A stretch of 64,000 bases of DNA, from contig QNGA01000001.1 in the NCBI GenBank assembly GCA_003298465.1, positions 806,001 through 870,000 on the forward strand, read 5' to 3'. The DNA comes from a halophilic archaeon (GTDB lineage: Archaea; Halobacteriota; Halobacteria; Halobacteriales; Haladaptataceae). Shown here piece after piece: positions 16,259-25,101 of this stretch. The position numbers and the translations under genes were made by a program. The notes beneath the pieces are model-generated. The model searched no databases. It was not told the origin of the DNA and saw only the letters and a list, made by a program, of their open reading frames with translations. The first letter of the stretch is position 1, and the number at the start of each line of letters is the position of its first letter.

Positions 16259-16548
16259 GCCCGCGCCTTCTCCCCTCGTCGGTTCACGCTCCCGTAGCCG
16301 TCCACGCTGTCCGGACTGCCGGGACCGTTCCACCTCCGGAAGCGGTCGCACTCGCGGCGTCGCTCGTCTCCGCTCGCGCTCGCGACCGTTCCTTCGGACG
16401 CGCCGACACTGGAGCGGATTCCGTCGACCCTTCAGCGTTCCAACGCGGCAGGAAAAATCCGTCGAATTTGTAGGACAGCGCCGCTCACGCCGTGGTACGC
16501 GTCGACGCGACAGCGTACTTTTAATTACCCTCCGTTCAATCTGCCGAC
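16259..16548. other. Intergenic segment with a promoter at its right end
   Basis: No coding signal in 290 bases. The only clear element is CTTTTAATTA at about 16518-16527, a TATA-like box 22-31 bases before the ATG of the ABC exporter gene at 16549. A short A-rich stretch near 16452 (GGAAAAAT) has no obvious partner. Confidence 0.5.
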
Positions 16549-17496
16549 ATGGCCGCCATCCAGACGAACGGTCTCACGAAGCGGTTCGGCGACGTGGTCG
16601 CGGTGCGCGACCTCGACCTCCAGGTCGAAGAGGGCGAAATCTTCGGCTTCCTCGGTCCGAACGGTTCGGGCAAGTCCACGACGATAAACATGTTGCTGGA
16701 CTACGTCCGACCCACCCAGGGCACTGCCACGGTCCTCGGGGCCGACGCACAGGAGGAGACGCAGGCGATTCACCAGCGCATCGGCATCCTGCCGGACGCG
16801 TTCGACCTCTACGACCGGCTCTCGGGGCGCAAACACGTCCAGTTCGCCATCGACTCCAAGGGGAGCGACGACGACGTCGACGCCGTCCTCGACCGCGTCG
16901 GCCTCGACCGCGACGACGCCGAACGACCCGCGGGCGACTACTCTACGGGGATGCGCCAGCGCGTCACGCTCGGAATGGCGCTCGTCGGCGACCCCGACCT
17001 GCTCATCCTCGACGAACCCTCCAACGGTCTCGACCCGAACGGCGTCCGGGAGATGCGCGACATCATCCGGACGGAGGCCGACTCGGGCACGGCCGTGTTC
17101 TTCTCCAGCCACATCCTCTCGCAGGTCGAGGCCGTCTGCGACCGCGTCGGCATCATGAGCGACGGCGAACTCGTCGCCGTCGACACCATCGACGGACTGC
17201 GCGAGTCCGTCGGCACGGGTGCGACGATGGAACTCACCGTCGACCCGCCGCTCGACGAGTCCGCGGTCGCTGCCGTCCGCGACGTCAACGGCGTCACCGA
17301 CGCGACCACCGACGGTAGCGTCCTCACCGTCACGTACACCGCCTCGAACGCGAAGGCCAAGGTCATCAACCGCGTCGAGGAGGCGGGCGCGACGGTGACC
17401 GACATCACCACGAAGGAGTCCTCGCTGGAGGACCTCTTCACCGCCTACACGTCCGGGTCGAGCGACGTCCGGACCGGCGAGGAGGTGTCGGCATGA
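16549..17496 (+). CDS. ABC-2 type transporter ATP-binding protein
   Basis: 315 residues. Walker A GPNGSGKST, signature YSTGMRQR and Walker B LLILDEPSNGLDPNG are present within the first 200 residues, followed by an H-loop FFSSHIL. The C-terminal 100 residues form the small accessory domain typical of DrrA/CcmA-type exporters (ATMELTVDPPLDESAV). Start codon at 16549 sits 22-31 bases from a TATA box. It overlaps the permease gene by four bases (ATGA). Confidence 0.93.
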   Translation: MAAIQTNGLTKRFGDVVAVRDLDLQVEEGEIFGFLGPNGSGKSTTINMLLDYVRPTQGTATVLGADAQEETQAIHQRIGILPDAFDLYDRLSGRKHVQFAIDSKGSDDDVDAVLDRVGLDRDDAERPAGDYSTGMRQRVTLGMALVGDPDLLILDEPSNGLDPNGVREMRDIIRTEADSGTAVFFSSHILSQVEAVCDRVGIMSDGELVAVDTIDGLRESVGTGATMELTVDPPLDESAVAAVRDVNGVTDATTDGSVLTVTYTASNAKAKVINRVEEAGATVTDITTKESSLEDLFTAYTSGSSDVRTGEEVSA

Positions 17497-18317
17497 GCTG
17501 GGCGGTCGTCGCGCGCAAGGACTTCGAGGACGCGGCGCGCTCGAAGATGCTGTGGGCCATCACCGCCCTGTTCGTGCTGACGACGGCCGGCGGGATGTAC
17601 GCCTACGACGCCATGAACACCAACCCGAGCGCCGCCGACGCCATCAACTGGCTCGGCACGCCCGCGAGCCTGATAATCCCGCTCGCGGCGCTCGTCGTCG
17701 CCTACCTCGCCATCGCGGGCGAGCGCGAGTCGGGAAGCATCAAGCTGCTGCTCGGCCTGCCCCACACCCGCGGCGATGTCGTCCTCGGCAAACTCGTCGG
17801 GCGGGCCGTCGTCGTCGCCGTGGCGACCGTCGTCGCCTTCGTCGCCGGCGCGGCCGTCCTGCTGCTGAACTACGGGACCGTCCCGGTGGTCGATTTCGCC
17901 GTACTCGGCGCGCTGACGCTGCTGTTCGCCACGGCCTTCGTCGGCATCGCCATCGGCTTCTCGTCGCTGGCGGCGACCCGGTCGCGCGCGATGGCGGGCG
18001 CGATAGGGCTGTTCTTCGTCTTCCAGCTCATCTGGGACTTCGTCCCGCTCGGCGTCTTCTACGTCGTCGAAGGCGGACTGCCGACGGGCGACTTGCCGCC
18101 GTGGTTCTTCCTCGTGCAGGTGCTCAACCCGAAGAACGCCTACTCCACGCTCTCGTCGCTGCTCATCAACGAGAACTCCGCCGTCCGGTTCGAGGCCGTC
18201 CTCGGCGAAGTTCCGTTCTACCTCGACACCTGGTTCCTGTTCGTCATCCTGCTCGCCTGGCTCGTCGTCCCGGTGGCGCTCGGCTACCTGCGGTTCCGGA
18301 GCGTCGACCTGAGCTGA
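17493..18317 (+). CDS. ABC-2 type transporter permease
   Basis: 274 residues with six membrane helices. Begins MSWAVVARKDFEDAARSKM, the usual cytosolic helix of NosY-type ABC-2 permeases, followed by the large outer loop and a conserved GERESGSIKLLLGLPHTRGD cytosolic segment that contacts the ATPase. Together with the ATPase it forms an exporter (or membrane remodelling) pair; haloarchaea have many copies with unknown cargo. The 4-base overlap with the ATPase gene indicates coupled translation. Confidence 0.9.
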   Translation: MSWAVVARKDFEDAARSKMLWAITALFVLTTAGGMYAYDAMNTNPSAADAINWLGTPASLIIPLAALVVAYLAIAGERESGSIKLLLGLPHTRGDVVLGKLVGRAVVVAVATVVAFVAGAAVLLLNYGTVPVVDFAVLGALTLLFATAFVGIAIGFSSLAATRSRAMAGAIGLFFVFQLIWDFVPLGVFYVVEGGLPTGDLPPWFFLVQVLNPKNAYSTLSSLLINENSAVRFEAVLGEVPFYLDTWFLFVILLAWLVVPVALGYLRFRSVDLS

Positions 18318-18449
18318 GCCGCCGGGCGCTTCTCCCTTCGCGGTGGTCGATCTCTCCGTCCCCCGACCGCGTCGCCGGCCCGTCGCGACCGAACGAGGTC
18401 GGTCCGAGCGGCGAACAGAGGTAAGTCGTTCCCTCGTCTACGGACGTTC

Positions 18450-18905
18450 GTGCCACTCCTCGACAGCGAATCGACCGAGCAGAAGCCCGAGGCAACGGAG
18501 ACGGAGACCACCGACGAAGCGCCCGTCGAGACTCACTCCCGAGGATTTCGACTCGCCCGCGCCCTGTTCGGGGGCGTGCTGGCGTTCACGGCGCTCGACA
18601 ACTTCCGCGACCTGGACGAGATGATAGCGTACGCGAAAGGGAAGGACGCGCCGATGCCCGAGAGGACGGTTCCGGCCATCAGCGGCACGCTGCTGTTCGG
18701 CGGGAGCGGCATCGCGCTCTGGAAACTCCCGACGCTCGCGGCCGGCGCGGTCGCCACGTTCCTCGTGAGCACCACGCCGTTCATGCACGACTTCTGGAAC
18801 GTCGAGGACGACCAGCAGCGCGAACAGCAGATGACACACTTCCTGAAGAACGCGGCGCTGCTCGGCGGCGCGCTCGCGTTCATGCGGGTCGCCCGCGACG
18901 ATTGA
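18450..18905 (+). CDS. DoxX-like small membrane protein
   Basis: 151 residues from a GTG start. A hydrophilic 30-residue N-terminus (rich in E and T) precedes four hydrophobic segments; ALFGGVLAFTALDNFRDLDEM, split by the conserved N-F-R-D, resembles the first DoxX helix and loop as found in haloarchaeal DoxX-family proteins. No catalytic motif is recognisable. The gene is convergent with the G1P dehydrogenase gene 15 bases away. Function unknown; a redox or electron-transport link is known for some DoxX proteins only. Confidence 0.65.
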   Translation: MPLLDSESTEQKPEATETETTDEAPVETHSRGFRLARALFGGVLAFTALDNFRDLDEMIAYAKGKDAPMPERTVPAISGTLLFGGSGIALWKLPTLAAGAVATFLVSTTPFMHDFWNVEDDQQREQQMTHFLKNAALLGGALAFMRVARDD

Positions 18906-18920
18906 TTCGAGGTCGGGCAG

Positions 18921-19970
18921 TCAGATGACGCCCGTCGTCTCGGCCGCCTCGACGGCCGCCGCCTCGTTCATGCCGTTCCCCAGTATCGTGTAGCGGTCGC
19001 GTATCTCGTGGGCGGTCGTCAGCGCCTCGATGACGGTGGCGTCGTCGATGCCGAGTTCCTCCGCCGTCGTCGGCGCGCCGATGGTCGCCAGCGCGTCCCG
19101 GATGCCGCGCCAGTCGCCGCCGTGGAGGTACTCGGTGACGATGGAGCCGACGCCGACCTGGTGGCCGTGCAGCGCCGCGCCCGGCGCGATGCGGTCGAGC
19201 TGGTGGGAGAAGAGATGTTCCGCGCCGCTGGCGGGACGCGAGGAGCCGGCGATGGACATGGCGACGCCGGAGGACACGAGGGCCTTCACGACGACCCACG
19301 CCGACTCCTCCAGGCCGGGCTTGATGGAGTCCGCGTTGTCGACCAGCATCTCGGCGGTCATCTCCGCGAGCGCGGCGCCGTACTCGGAGTACTCGACGTT
19401 CTGCAGGCGCTGGGCGAGCCGCCAGTCCTTGACCGCGGTGTAGTTGCTGATGATGTCCGCACAGCCCGCGGTGGTGAGCCGCCACGGCGCGTCGGCCAGG
19501 ATTTCGGTGTCGGCGACCACCGCGAGCGGCGGCTCGGCGGCGACGCTGTGGCGGGTCCCCTCGTCGGGGACCGAGCCGCGTCCGCTGACGATGCCGTCGT
19601 GGCTCGCCGCGGTCGGGACGGAGACGAACCCCACGTCGAGTTCGTCGCTGGCCATCTTCGCGATGTCGATGGCCTTCCCGCCGCCGACGCCGACGAGGAA
19701 GCCGGCGTCCGCCCGCCGGGCGGCGTCGATGACCCGCGTCACGGCGTCGAAGCTCGCCTCGTCGACGACGATGGTCTCGGTGTCGGTGCCGGCGTCCTCG
19801 AAGCCCTCGGCGACGCGCTCGGCCGCCACCTCGCGCGGAGTCGGACTCGTGACGACCAGCGGTCGCCCGTCGAGATGCAGTTCGCCGACGGCGTCCACCG
19901 TCTCCGAGAGGACGCCGTGACCCACCACCACGTTCCGGGGCAGGCGAATCCAGGTGGACTTGTCGAACAT
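18921..19970 (-). CDS. egsA: sn-Glycerol-1-phosphate dehydrogenase
   Basis: 349 residues, NAD(P)-dependent reduction of dihydroxyacetone phosphate to sn-glycerol 1-phosphate, the committed step that gives archaeal lipids their stereochemistry. The nucleotide loop GVGGGKAIDIAK is at about residue 95, with VPTAASHDGIVSG shortly after. The zinc ligands of this family are visible: the aspartate in SHDG and the histidines in AEHLFSHQLD and LHGHQVGVG. The start MFDKSTWIRLPRNVVVGHG (19970) matches family N-termini; the frame to 20018 adds nothing conserved. Essential housekeeping gene. Confidence 0.97.
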   Translation of the reverse strand: MFDKSTWIRLPRNVVVGHGVLSETVDAVGELHLDGRPLVVTSPTPREVAAERVAEGFEDAGTDTETIVVDEASFDAVTRVIDAARRADAGFLVGVGGGKAIDIAKMASDELDVGFVSVPTAASHDGIVSGRGSVPDEGTRHSVAAEPPLAVVADTEILADAPWRLTTAGCADIISNYTAVKDWRLAQRLQNVEYSEYGAALAEMTAEMLVDNADSIKPGLEESAWVVVKALVSSGVAMSIAGSSRPASGAEHLFSHQLDRIAPGAALHGHQVGVGSIVTEYLHGGDWRGIRDALATIGAPTTAEELGIDDATVIEALTTAHEIRDRYTILGNGMNEAAAVEAAETTGVI

Positions 19971-20027
19971 ACACCCAGTCTCTCGCCCGTCGGGATAACC
20001 GTTTTTCTCTCGCGGCACCCCGGCCGC

Positions 20028-20372
20028 CTACCGCGTGAACGTCTCTATCTCCGCTATCCGTCCGTCCGCGACCGAGAACACGTCCACGAACCCGAACAGT
20101 CGCTCGCCCGTCGCGTCGCGGAGTCGCCCCCGGACCGCCACCGTCGCGTCTCCGTCCCCCGGCGTCGCGTCCGCGAACACCCGGTCCACCTCGTGGCTGG
20201 TGTCCGCGTCCGGGCGCTCGTCGCGCATGAACGTCACGAGCGTCTCCCGGCCCTCGATTGTCCGGTCGGGACGGTGGTGGACCACCGCCGGAGCCAGCAG
20301 GTCGGCGAACGCCTCGTAGTCGTGGTCGTCGATGGCGCGATAGTACCTCCGAACGACGGTCTGGGCGTCCAT
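20028..20372 (-). CDS. SnoaL/NTF2-like protein
   Basis: 114 residues, single cone-like alpha+beta fold of the SnoaL group: MDAQTVVRRYYRAIDDHDYEAFADLLAPAV in two pieces is the typical helical start, followed by VHHRPDRTIEGRE and the closing strand pair ending VADGRIAEIETF. Such proteins may be polyketide cyclases, isomerases or simple ligand-binding domains; the active residues vary too much to say. It is transcribed in the same direction as the G1P dehydrogenase gene. Confidence 0.8.
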   Translation of the reverse strand: MDAQTVVRRYYRAIDDHDYEAFADLLAPAVVHHRPDRTIEGRETLVTFMRDERPDADTSHEVDRVFADATPGDGDATVAVRGRLRDATGERLFGFVDVFSVADGRIAEIETFTR

Positions 20373-20650
20373 GCCCGAGACGACGCAGGGGTCGTCCTTG
20401 AGGATGGCGTCTCGCGGAACTCGGCCCCGGTCGGGTCCCGGACGTGGTCCGGTGCCATACCGAGAGGAACGTATGCGTCATAGCAACGGCTATGACGGTG
20501 CGTCGACCACCGCCAATCGCCGGGTCAGGTCCGGCAACTCGAGGCCAGGTTCGATCCGTTTCCATCCCGCTCCGCCGGTCGCTCTCTGCCGGCGGGGCGC
20601 GTTCGACTCCTTTCCGGACGCTTTTCACCGACTCGCTCCTACGGGAGAGC

Positions 20651-21151
20651 GTGAACCTCCACGTGCGCTACGAGGGCGACGACGACCCCGACAAGTGCAC
20701 GGCGCGAAAGCTCGCCCGGTTCGAGATGGCGGAACTCCATCGCACGACCCGGGCGACGCCGTACGGGGTCGTGCTCAACCCCCACGCCGAGCAGGCGCTG
20801 TCGCCGGCCGACCGCGCCGAGAGCGACCGCCTCGTCGCGCTCGACTGTTCGTGGGAGACCGCGGAGGCGGCCCTGTTCGAGATGCCCGGCGTCCACCGGG
20901 CGCTCCCGTTCCTCGTCGCCGCCAACCCCGTCAACTACGGCAAGCCGTTCCGGCTGACGACCGTCGAGGCGTTCGCCGCGGCGCTCTCCATCCTCGGCGA
21001 GCGCGAGCAGGCCGAGGCGATTCTCGGGAAGTTCACCTGGGGGGAGACCTTCCTCGAACTCAACGCCGAACCGCTGCGGCGGTACGCCGACTGCGAGGAC
21101 TCCTCCGAGGTGGTCGCCGTCCAGCAGGAGTACCTCGACGCCGGCGAGTGA
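20651..21151 (+). CDS. tsr3: Tsr3-like ribosome biogenesis aminocarboxypropyl transferase (DUF367)
   Basis: 166 residues from a GTG start at 20651 preceded by GGGAGA. The sequence follows the Tsr3 family: [14 protein letters not shown] near the N-terminus, [25 protein letters not shown], and [18 protein letters not shown], the SAM-binding signature of this SPOUT-like fold. Tsr3 adds the acp group to a hypermodified pseudouridine of small-subunit rRNA in eukaryotes, and archaeal homologues are believed to do the same. The ORF from 20444 has an arginine-rich extension without similarity. Adjacent to the ribosomal protein L40e gene, consistent with a ribosome role. Confidence 0.9.
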   Translation: MNLHVRYEGDDDPDKCTARKLARFEMAELHRTTRATPYGVVLNPHAEQALSPADRAESDRLVALDCSWETAEAALFEMPGVHRALPFLVAANPVNYGKPFRLTTVEAFAAALSILGEREQAEAILGKFTWGETFLELNAEPLRRYADCEDSSEVVAVQQEYLDAGE

Positions 21152-21166
21152 GAACGACTCGGAAAC

Positions 21167-21174
21167 GTTTAAAC
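21167..21174 (+). promoter_or_regulatory. TATA-like box for rpl40e
   Basis: GTTTAAAC, a palindromic TATA-like octamer, lies 23-30 bases before the ATG at 21197, right after the tsr3 stop. Confidence 0.55.
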
Positions 21175-21196
21175 GCGGTCGGACGAAACCGACGGT

Positions 21197-21346
21197 ATGG
21201 CCAGTTTCGACCCCGCGGAAGAACGGATGCTCAAGAAGATGATCTGCATGCGGTGTAACGCGCGGAACCCCCAGCGAGCCGACCAGTGTCGCAAGTGCGG
21301 CTACGGCAACCTCCGCCCGAAGAGCACGGAGTCGCGCAGCGCGTAA
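21197..21346 (+). CDS. rpl40e: 50S ribosomal protein L40e
   Basis: 49 residues, starting [20 protein letters not shown] and ending [10 protein letters not shown]. The zinc-binding pattern C-x2-C-x10-C-x2-C is seen in [21 protein letters not shown] (split as CMRC and CRKC). It is identical in layout to archaeal L40e proteins, which are short forms of the eukaryotic ubiquitin-fusion ribosomal protein without ubiquitin. Confidence 0.95.
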   Translation: MASFDPAEERMLKKMICMRCNARNPQRADQCRKCGYGNLRPKSTESRSA

Positions 21347-21402
21347 CCGCCGAGCGATTCTCCTCGACGCCGACCCGCCGCGAGCGGCGCGTCCGCCGCT
21401 GG

Positions 21403-21942
21403 CTATCGCTCCCCGTCGAACCACTCGTCTTCGAGGACGGCGTAGTAGTCGACGTCGACGTACTCGCCGTCGAGGAACTCGGCCTCCCGGAACCGCCCCT
21501 CGTGGCGGAAGCCGAGTTTCTCCCAGATGCGCGCCGACCCCGCGTTGCCCTCGAAGACGCGGGCCATCACGCGGTGGTGGCGGCGCTCGCGGAACGCGTA
21601 GTCGGTGACGAGCCTGCTCGCCTCGGTGCCGTACCCCTCTCCCCAGTACCGCTCGGCGAGGAAGATGCCGATCTCGGCGCTGGCCTCCGTCTGGTCCTTC
21701 GGGTGGAGACCGACGGACCCCATCGGTTCGCCGTCCCGGCAGACGAGCAGGTTCGTGTGGTCGTCGTTCGAGCACCGCTCCTCGTACCACTCTCGCTCCT
21801 GCCGACCGTTTATCGGCGGTCGACCGCCGAGATACTCCCGGACGGCCGGGTCGTTGATGGTCGCCTGGAGGAACTCCAGGTCCTCCTCCTCGACCGTCCT
21901 GAGTTCGATGCCGTCGCCTTCCAGGAAGACGGGACCGGGCAT
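21403..21942 (-). CDS. GNAT family N-acetyltransferase (RimJ/RimL type)
   Basis: 179 residues. Starts MPGPVFLEGDGIELRTVEEED, the usual first strand of RimL-type acetyltransferases, and contains GSVGLHPKDQTEASAEIGIF, then the acetyl-CoA region EGYGTEASRLVTDYAF and the terminal GNAGSARIWEKLGFRHEGRF motif (the N-x-x-S-x-x-x-x-E-K-x-G-F pattern). Target (protein N-terminus, amino acid or antibiotic) unknown. Confidence 0.88.
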   Translation of the reverse strand: MPGPVFLEGDGIELRTVEEEDLEFLQATINDPAVREYLGGRPPINGRQEREWYEERCSNDDHTNLLVCRDGEPMGSVGLHPKDQTEASAEIGIFLAERYWGEGYGTEASRLVTDYAFRERRHHRVMARVFEGNAGSARIWEKLGFRHEGRFREAEFLDGEYVDVDYYAVLEDEWFDGER

Positions 21943-21993
21943 ACCCGGTAGTACGATAACTGATACGAAAAGGTTTCGTGGCGTGCGACGCCG

Positions 21994-22605
21994 CTACTCG
22001 TCCGGATACTTCGGTTCGCGTCGCTCGGCGCGTTCCAGCGCCCGCTCTATCACCTCGCGCACGTCCCCGTGGAACTCGCCGCCGTGGCCGGCGTACATGT
22101 TCTCGACGCCGTCGGGGAGGCGGTCCAGTATCTCGCGGAGGCTCTCGATGAGTCGCTCGCGGGACTGCCCCGGCATGTCGGTGCGGCCGAAACTCCCGTC
22201 GTCGAACGCGCCGTCGTCGTGGACGACCACGTCGCCGCTGAAGATGGTCGCGTCGCCGACGAACGCGAGGTGGTCGTCGGCGTGGCCCGGCGTGTGGACG
22301 GCTTCGAACGTCTCGTCGCCGATGTCGACGGCGTCGCCGTCGGCCAGTTCGCGAGTTCGGCGGGGGTGGTCGGCGTACGCCGCGAGGTCGGCGTCGAACG
22401 CGTCGAGGACGGCGTCCAGTCGCTCGACGTGGTCGCCGTGCTGGTGGGTGAGCACGACCGCGTCGAGGTCGTCCGTGCGTTCGCGGACCGCCTCCACGAC
22501 CCCGTCCATCGCTCCGGCGTCCACGAGAACGGTCCGGTCGCCGAGCGCGAGATAGGCGTTGCAGGTGAACGTCTCGGCGTCGGCGGTGACGTTGTAGACT
22601 CGCAT
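21994..22605 (-). CDS. Metallo-beta-lactamase fold hydrolase
   Basis: 203 residues from the ATG at 22605 (an upstream ATG at 22632 adds nine unconserved residues). The di-zinc site is complete: THQHGDHVERL (HxHxDH), later TPGHADDHLAF with its histidine, GDVVVHDD with the bridging aspartate, and YAGHGGEFHGD with the last histidine. The arrangement resembles glyoxalase II-like hydrolases that split thioesters; the substrate is not known. Confidence 0.88.
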   Translation of the reverse strand: MRVYNVTADAETFTCNAYLALGDRTVLVDAGAMDGVVEAVRERTDDLDAVVLTHQHGDHVERLDAVLDAFDADLAAYADHPRRTRELADGDAVDIGDETFEAVHTPGHADDHLAFVGDATIFSGDVVVHDDGAFDDGSFGRTDMPGQSRERLIESLREILDRLPDGVENMYAGHGGEFHGDVREVIERALERAERREPKYPDE

Positions 22606-22687
22606 GCTGGCCGGTTGCGGCGCAACTGGCAAAGTCCTGACGGGCGGCGTGCGATTTTAGTGTGCGAAGCGAGTAGTGACAATCAGT

Positions 22688-22867
22688 ATGGGCTTCGGGA
22701 GCTACGACGAATCCGAACAAGACAACCAGGAGTACGACGCCGACTTGAACGACGACAGTGGCGTGAACACCACAGAACACGACCACGACGGGAGCGTCGA
22801 CTTCGAGATCGGAGCGTCTAACGACGAACTGATCGACCGGCTCTCGGACATCAAAGACGAGGAGTGA
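22688..22867 (+). CDS. DUF5786 family small acidic protein
   Basis: 59 residues, starting MGFGSYDESEQDN and ending FEIGASNDELIDRLSDIKDEE. The N-terminal GFGSYDESEQ and the C-terminal helix are the family hallmarks as I know them in haloarchaea. It is highly acidic with no cysteine. An AT-rich box GATTTTAGTG (about 22652-22661) lies upstream. It ends one base before the GTG start of the DUF99 gene, with which it commonly co-occurs. An in-frame ATG at 22676 adds four residues and is less likely. Confidence 0.8.
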   Translation: MGFGSYDESEQDNQEYDADLNDDSGVNTTEHDHDGSVDFEIGASNDELIDRLSDIKDEE

Positions 22868-22868
22868 C

Positions 22869-23423
22869 GTGAAATCCGGCGTCCGTGCGCTCGGCGTCGC
22901 GGAGTCGTACCGCGGCGACGCCAGCACGCTCGCCGGTGCGGTGACCCGCGCCAGCCGGGTCGTCGACGGATTCGTTTTCGGTTCCTGTACGGTCGGCGGC
23001 ACCGACGCCACCGACGCCGTCGTCGACCTCGTCGCCCGCCTCGACCGCGAGGACGTGCGCTACGTCCTCCTCGCGGGGCTGGCGCTGTCGTGGTACAACG
23101 TTCTCGACCTCAATCGAATTCAGGCGGCCGTCGAGCGTCCGGTCCTCTCCGTCACCTTCGAGGAGAGCGACGGCCTGGAGGACGCCCTCGACGCCGAGTT
23201 CTCCGGCGAGGAACTCGCCCGCCGCCGCGATATCTACCGCGACCAGCCGCCGCGCCGCGAACTCGCCGTCAACGACCAGACCGTCTTCGTCCGCTCGGTC
23301 GGCGTCGACGAGCGCGAGGCCGGCGACGTGGTCCGGGCGTTCACGCCGGAGGGCGGTCGGCCGGAACCGCTCCGGGTCGCCCGCCTCGCCGCGCGCGCCG
23401 CCGACGAGTGGCGCGACGCGTGA
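22869..23423 (+). CDS. DUF99 family protein
   Basis: 184 residues from a GTG start. Typical DUF99 features: KSGVRALGVAESY at the N-terminus, FVFGSCTVGGTDATDAVVDL, LLAGLALSWYNVLDL and VERPVLSVTFEESDGLED. DUF99 proteins have an RNase H-like or endonuclease V-related fold, but catalytic activity has not been assigned; the acidic residues needed by endonuclease V are not clearly retained here. Operon with the DUF5786 gene. Confidence 0.88.
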   Translation: MKSGVRALGVAESYRGDASTLAGAVTRASRVVDGFVFGSCTVGGTDATDAVVDLVARLDREDVRYVLLAGLALSWYNVLDLNRIQAAVERPVLSVTFEESDGLEDALDAEFSGEELARRRDIYRDQPPRRELAVNDQTVFVRSVGVDEREAGDVVRAFTPEGGRPEPLRVARLAARAADEWRDA

Positions 23424-23433
23424 CCGAACCGCC

Positions 23434-25101
23434 TCAGTGGTCCTCCTCGTGCGGATTGAGCGTCGTGCCGTAGTTCTCGACGTGGTCCGTGTAGTCGATG
23501 AACCGCGGCGCGTCCGGATCGAAGGGGCGTTCGAGCGCCTCGAACGCCCGGCTCTTGTCCCAGCTCTGGAGGCCGCCGACGGCGCTCCGGTCTTCGAGGT
23601 CGTGGTAGTCGAGCGCGGGCTCGGCGTGGTCCCACGCCTCCTTCCCGGTCTCGGTCCGCACGATGACGGACGAGAACCCGTCGGAGCTTCCGACCGACCC
23701 GACGGTGAGGTCGGCGGCGTAGCCCGTGAAGTCGGCGCACTCGTCGCAGCCCTTGAGGGCGGCGTCGTGGAACTCCCGGATGTCCTCGTCGAGCAGGATA
23801 TCGCCGTCGCGGCCGTGGACGGTCAGGCGGCCGTCCACCACGTCGAGGCGCTCGATGTCCTCGGGCGGGATGCCGTGGTTCTCTTCGAGCTGGTCGCCGA
23901 AGAGGCGCTGGTGATTGAAGTTCTTGGTGCACATCAGCGCGATAGTGTAATCGACCGCGCGGACGCCGGTCTCGTGGGACTGGTAGTCCCACTCGAAGTC
24001 CTGGAGCGCGCGGATGCCCTCTATCTCGCAGGGCGTCCCCACGAGCGCGAGGCTGAGGTCCTCGGGGTCTTCGTCGGGGAGCTTGTGCTCCCACTGGCCG
24101 AGGTCGAGGTTGCCGAGCGCCATCGTCTGGTTGTAGAAGCTGCCGGCGTTCGCGACCAGTTCCTCGTGGGTGGTCGCGAGGAAGCTCTCCGCCTTCCACG
24201 GCTCGTCGTCGGACTCGGTGGCGACGAGCGCGCCGTCTATCTCCCCGGCCTCCAGCAGGCTGCTCAGGACGGCCGTCACGACGCCGCCGTCCTGGGCGTT
24301 CTCGCGCCAGTCGTCCCGGACCTGCGCCGAGTACTCGGTGATGGGGTCGCCCGCACCGCTCACGTTGTCGTCGCCGCCGGTTATCTTCCACTGGCGCTCG
24401 TAGCGCATGCCGCCGCGGGGACAGAAGTCCCAGCAGAGCGAGCAGCCGGTGCACATCTTCACCAGCTTCGGCAGGCCGTCGTCGCCGATGCCGATGGAGT
24501 CCGAGGGACACGCCGCGACGCAGGTGCCGCACTGGATGCAGCGGTCTTCGTCGATGACCGCGTCGTCCAGCTCCATGAACCACGTCTTGTCGTCCGGCGT
24601 GTCGATGTCGTTCATCTCGCTGCGGATGCCGTACTCCGGCGTGTCGAGCGTGACGTCCTCGGGAACGCCCACGCGCTCGTCGGGCGCGTCGCCGTTCTCC
24701 AGGTCCTGGCTCTCGCCCTCCGCGGGCGCGGTGAACTCGACGTCGCGGAGGTTCCCCTCGCCGTCGACGTTCGCCGGCGTCGCGCCGCCGTCCGCGACGG
24801 CCGTCGAACCGCTCGACTCGGCGTCGGATTCGGCGCCGCAGCCGCAGCTATCGCAACCGCAGCCGTCGTCCGCGTCGGAACTGCCGATCTCGCTGCGCGC
24901 ACCGTCCTCGGGGCGCTCGTCGGACGCGGACGCGTCGGCCCGGCGATACTTGAACGGTCTTCGGTCGTCTCTCGACCCGCCCTGTTCCGGCCGGTCGGCG
25001 ACCGGCGGCACGACGTCTTCGTCTCCGCTCTCGTACTCGGGGACGCCCGGGAGCGGTTCGCCGCCATCGTCGTCGGTCCGACGGGGGTCGCGGTCAGTCA
25101 T
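23434..25101 (-). CDS. F420 hydrogenase/dehydrogenase beta-subunit-type iron-sulfur flavoprotein
   Basis: 555 residues. Residues 1-180 are an acidic, low-complexity region with an unusual cysteine knot CGCDSCGCG at 81-89. Two [4Fe-4S] ferredoxin motifs follow: C-IQ-C-GT-C at 188-194 with CP at 198, and C-TG-C-SL-C at 217-223 with CP at 227. The remainder is the FrhB/FpoF type flavin domain, including LVGTPCEIEGIRAL, a cysteine in MCTKNFNHQRLF and GCDECADFTGYAADLTVG. Homologues oxidise F420H2 or pass electrons to a reductase. The ATG overlaps by eight bases the stop of the siroheme reductase gene just upstream, so the two products probably form one electron-transfer complex. Confidence 0.85.
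   Translation of the reverse strand: MTDRDPRRTDDDGGEPLPGVPEYESGDEDVVPPVADRPEQGGSRDDRRPFKYRRADASASDERPEDGARSEIGSSDADDGCGCDSCGCGAESDAESSGSTAVADGGATPANVDGEGNLRDVEFTAPAEGESQDLENGDAPDERVGVPEDVTLDTPEYGIRSEMNDIDTPDDKTWFMELDDAVIDEDRCIQCGTCVAACPSDSIGIGDDGLPKLVKMCTGCSLCWDFCPRGGMRYERQWKITGGDDNVSGAGDPITEYSAQVRDDWRENAQDGGVVTAVLSSLLEAGEIDGALVATESDDEPWKAESFLATTHEELVANAGSFYNQTMALGNLDLGQWEHKLPDEDPEDLSLALVGTPCEIEGIRALQDFEWDYQSHETGVRAVDYTIALMCTKNFNHQRLFGDQLEENHGIPPEDIERLDVVDGRLTVHGRDGDILLDEDIREFHDAALKGCDECADFTGYAADLTVGSVGSSDGFSSVIVRTETGKEAWDHAEPALDYHDLEDRSAVGGLQSWDKSRAFEALERPFDPDAPRFIDYTDHVENYGTTLNPHEEDH

Noticed and set aside
14621..16351. Minus-strand open frame of 576 codons
   Set aside because: Antisense shadow of the NhaC-type antiporter gene.
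20373..20458. Possible frame-shifted N-terminus upstream of the SnoaL-like gene
   Set aside because: [16 protein letters not shown] followed after a shift by [13 protein letters not shown] looks protein-like, but the region is short and the SnoaL start is already natural.
18880..20628. Minus-strand open frame across G1P dehydrogenase and the SnoaL gene
   Set aside because: Out of frame with both real genes and dominated by arginine/glycine shadow sequence.
20444..20650. Longer tsr3 start at 20444
   Set aside because: The extra 69 residues are arginine/proline-rich and unlike Tsr3; the GTG at 20651 begins at the conserved domain.
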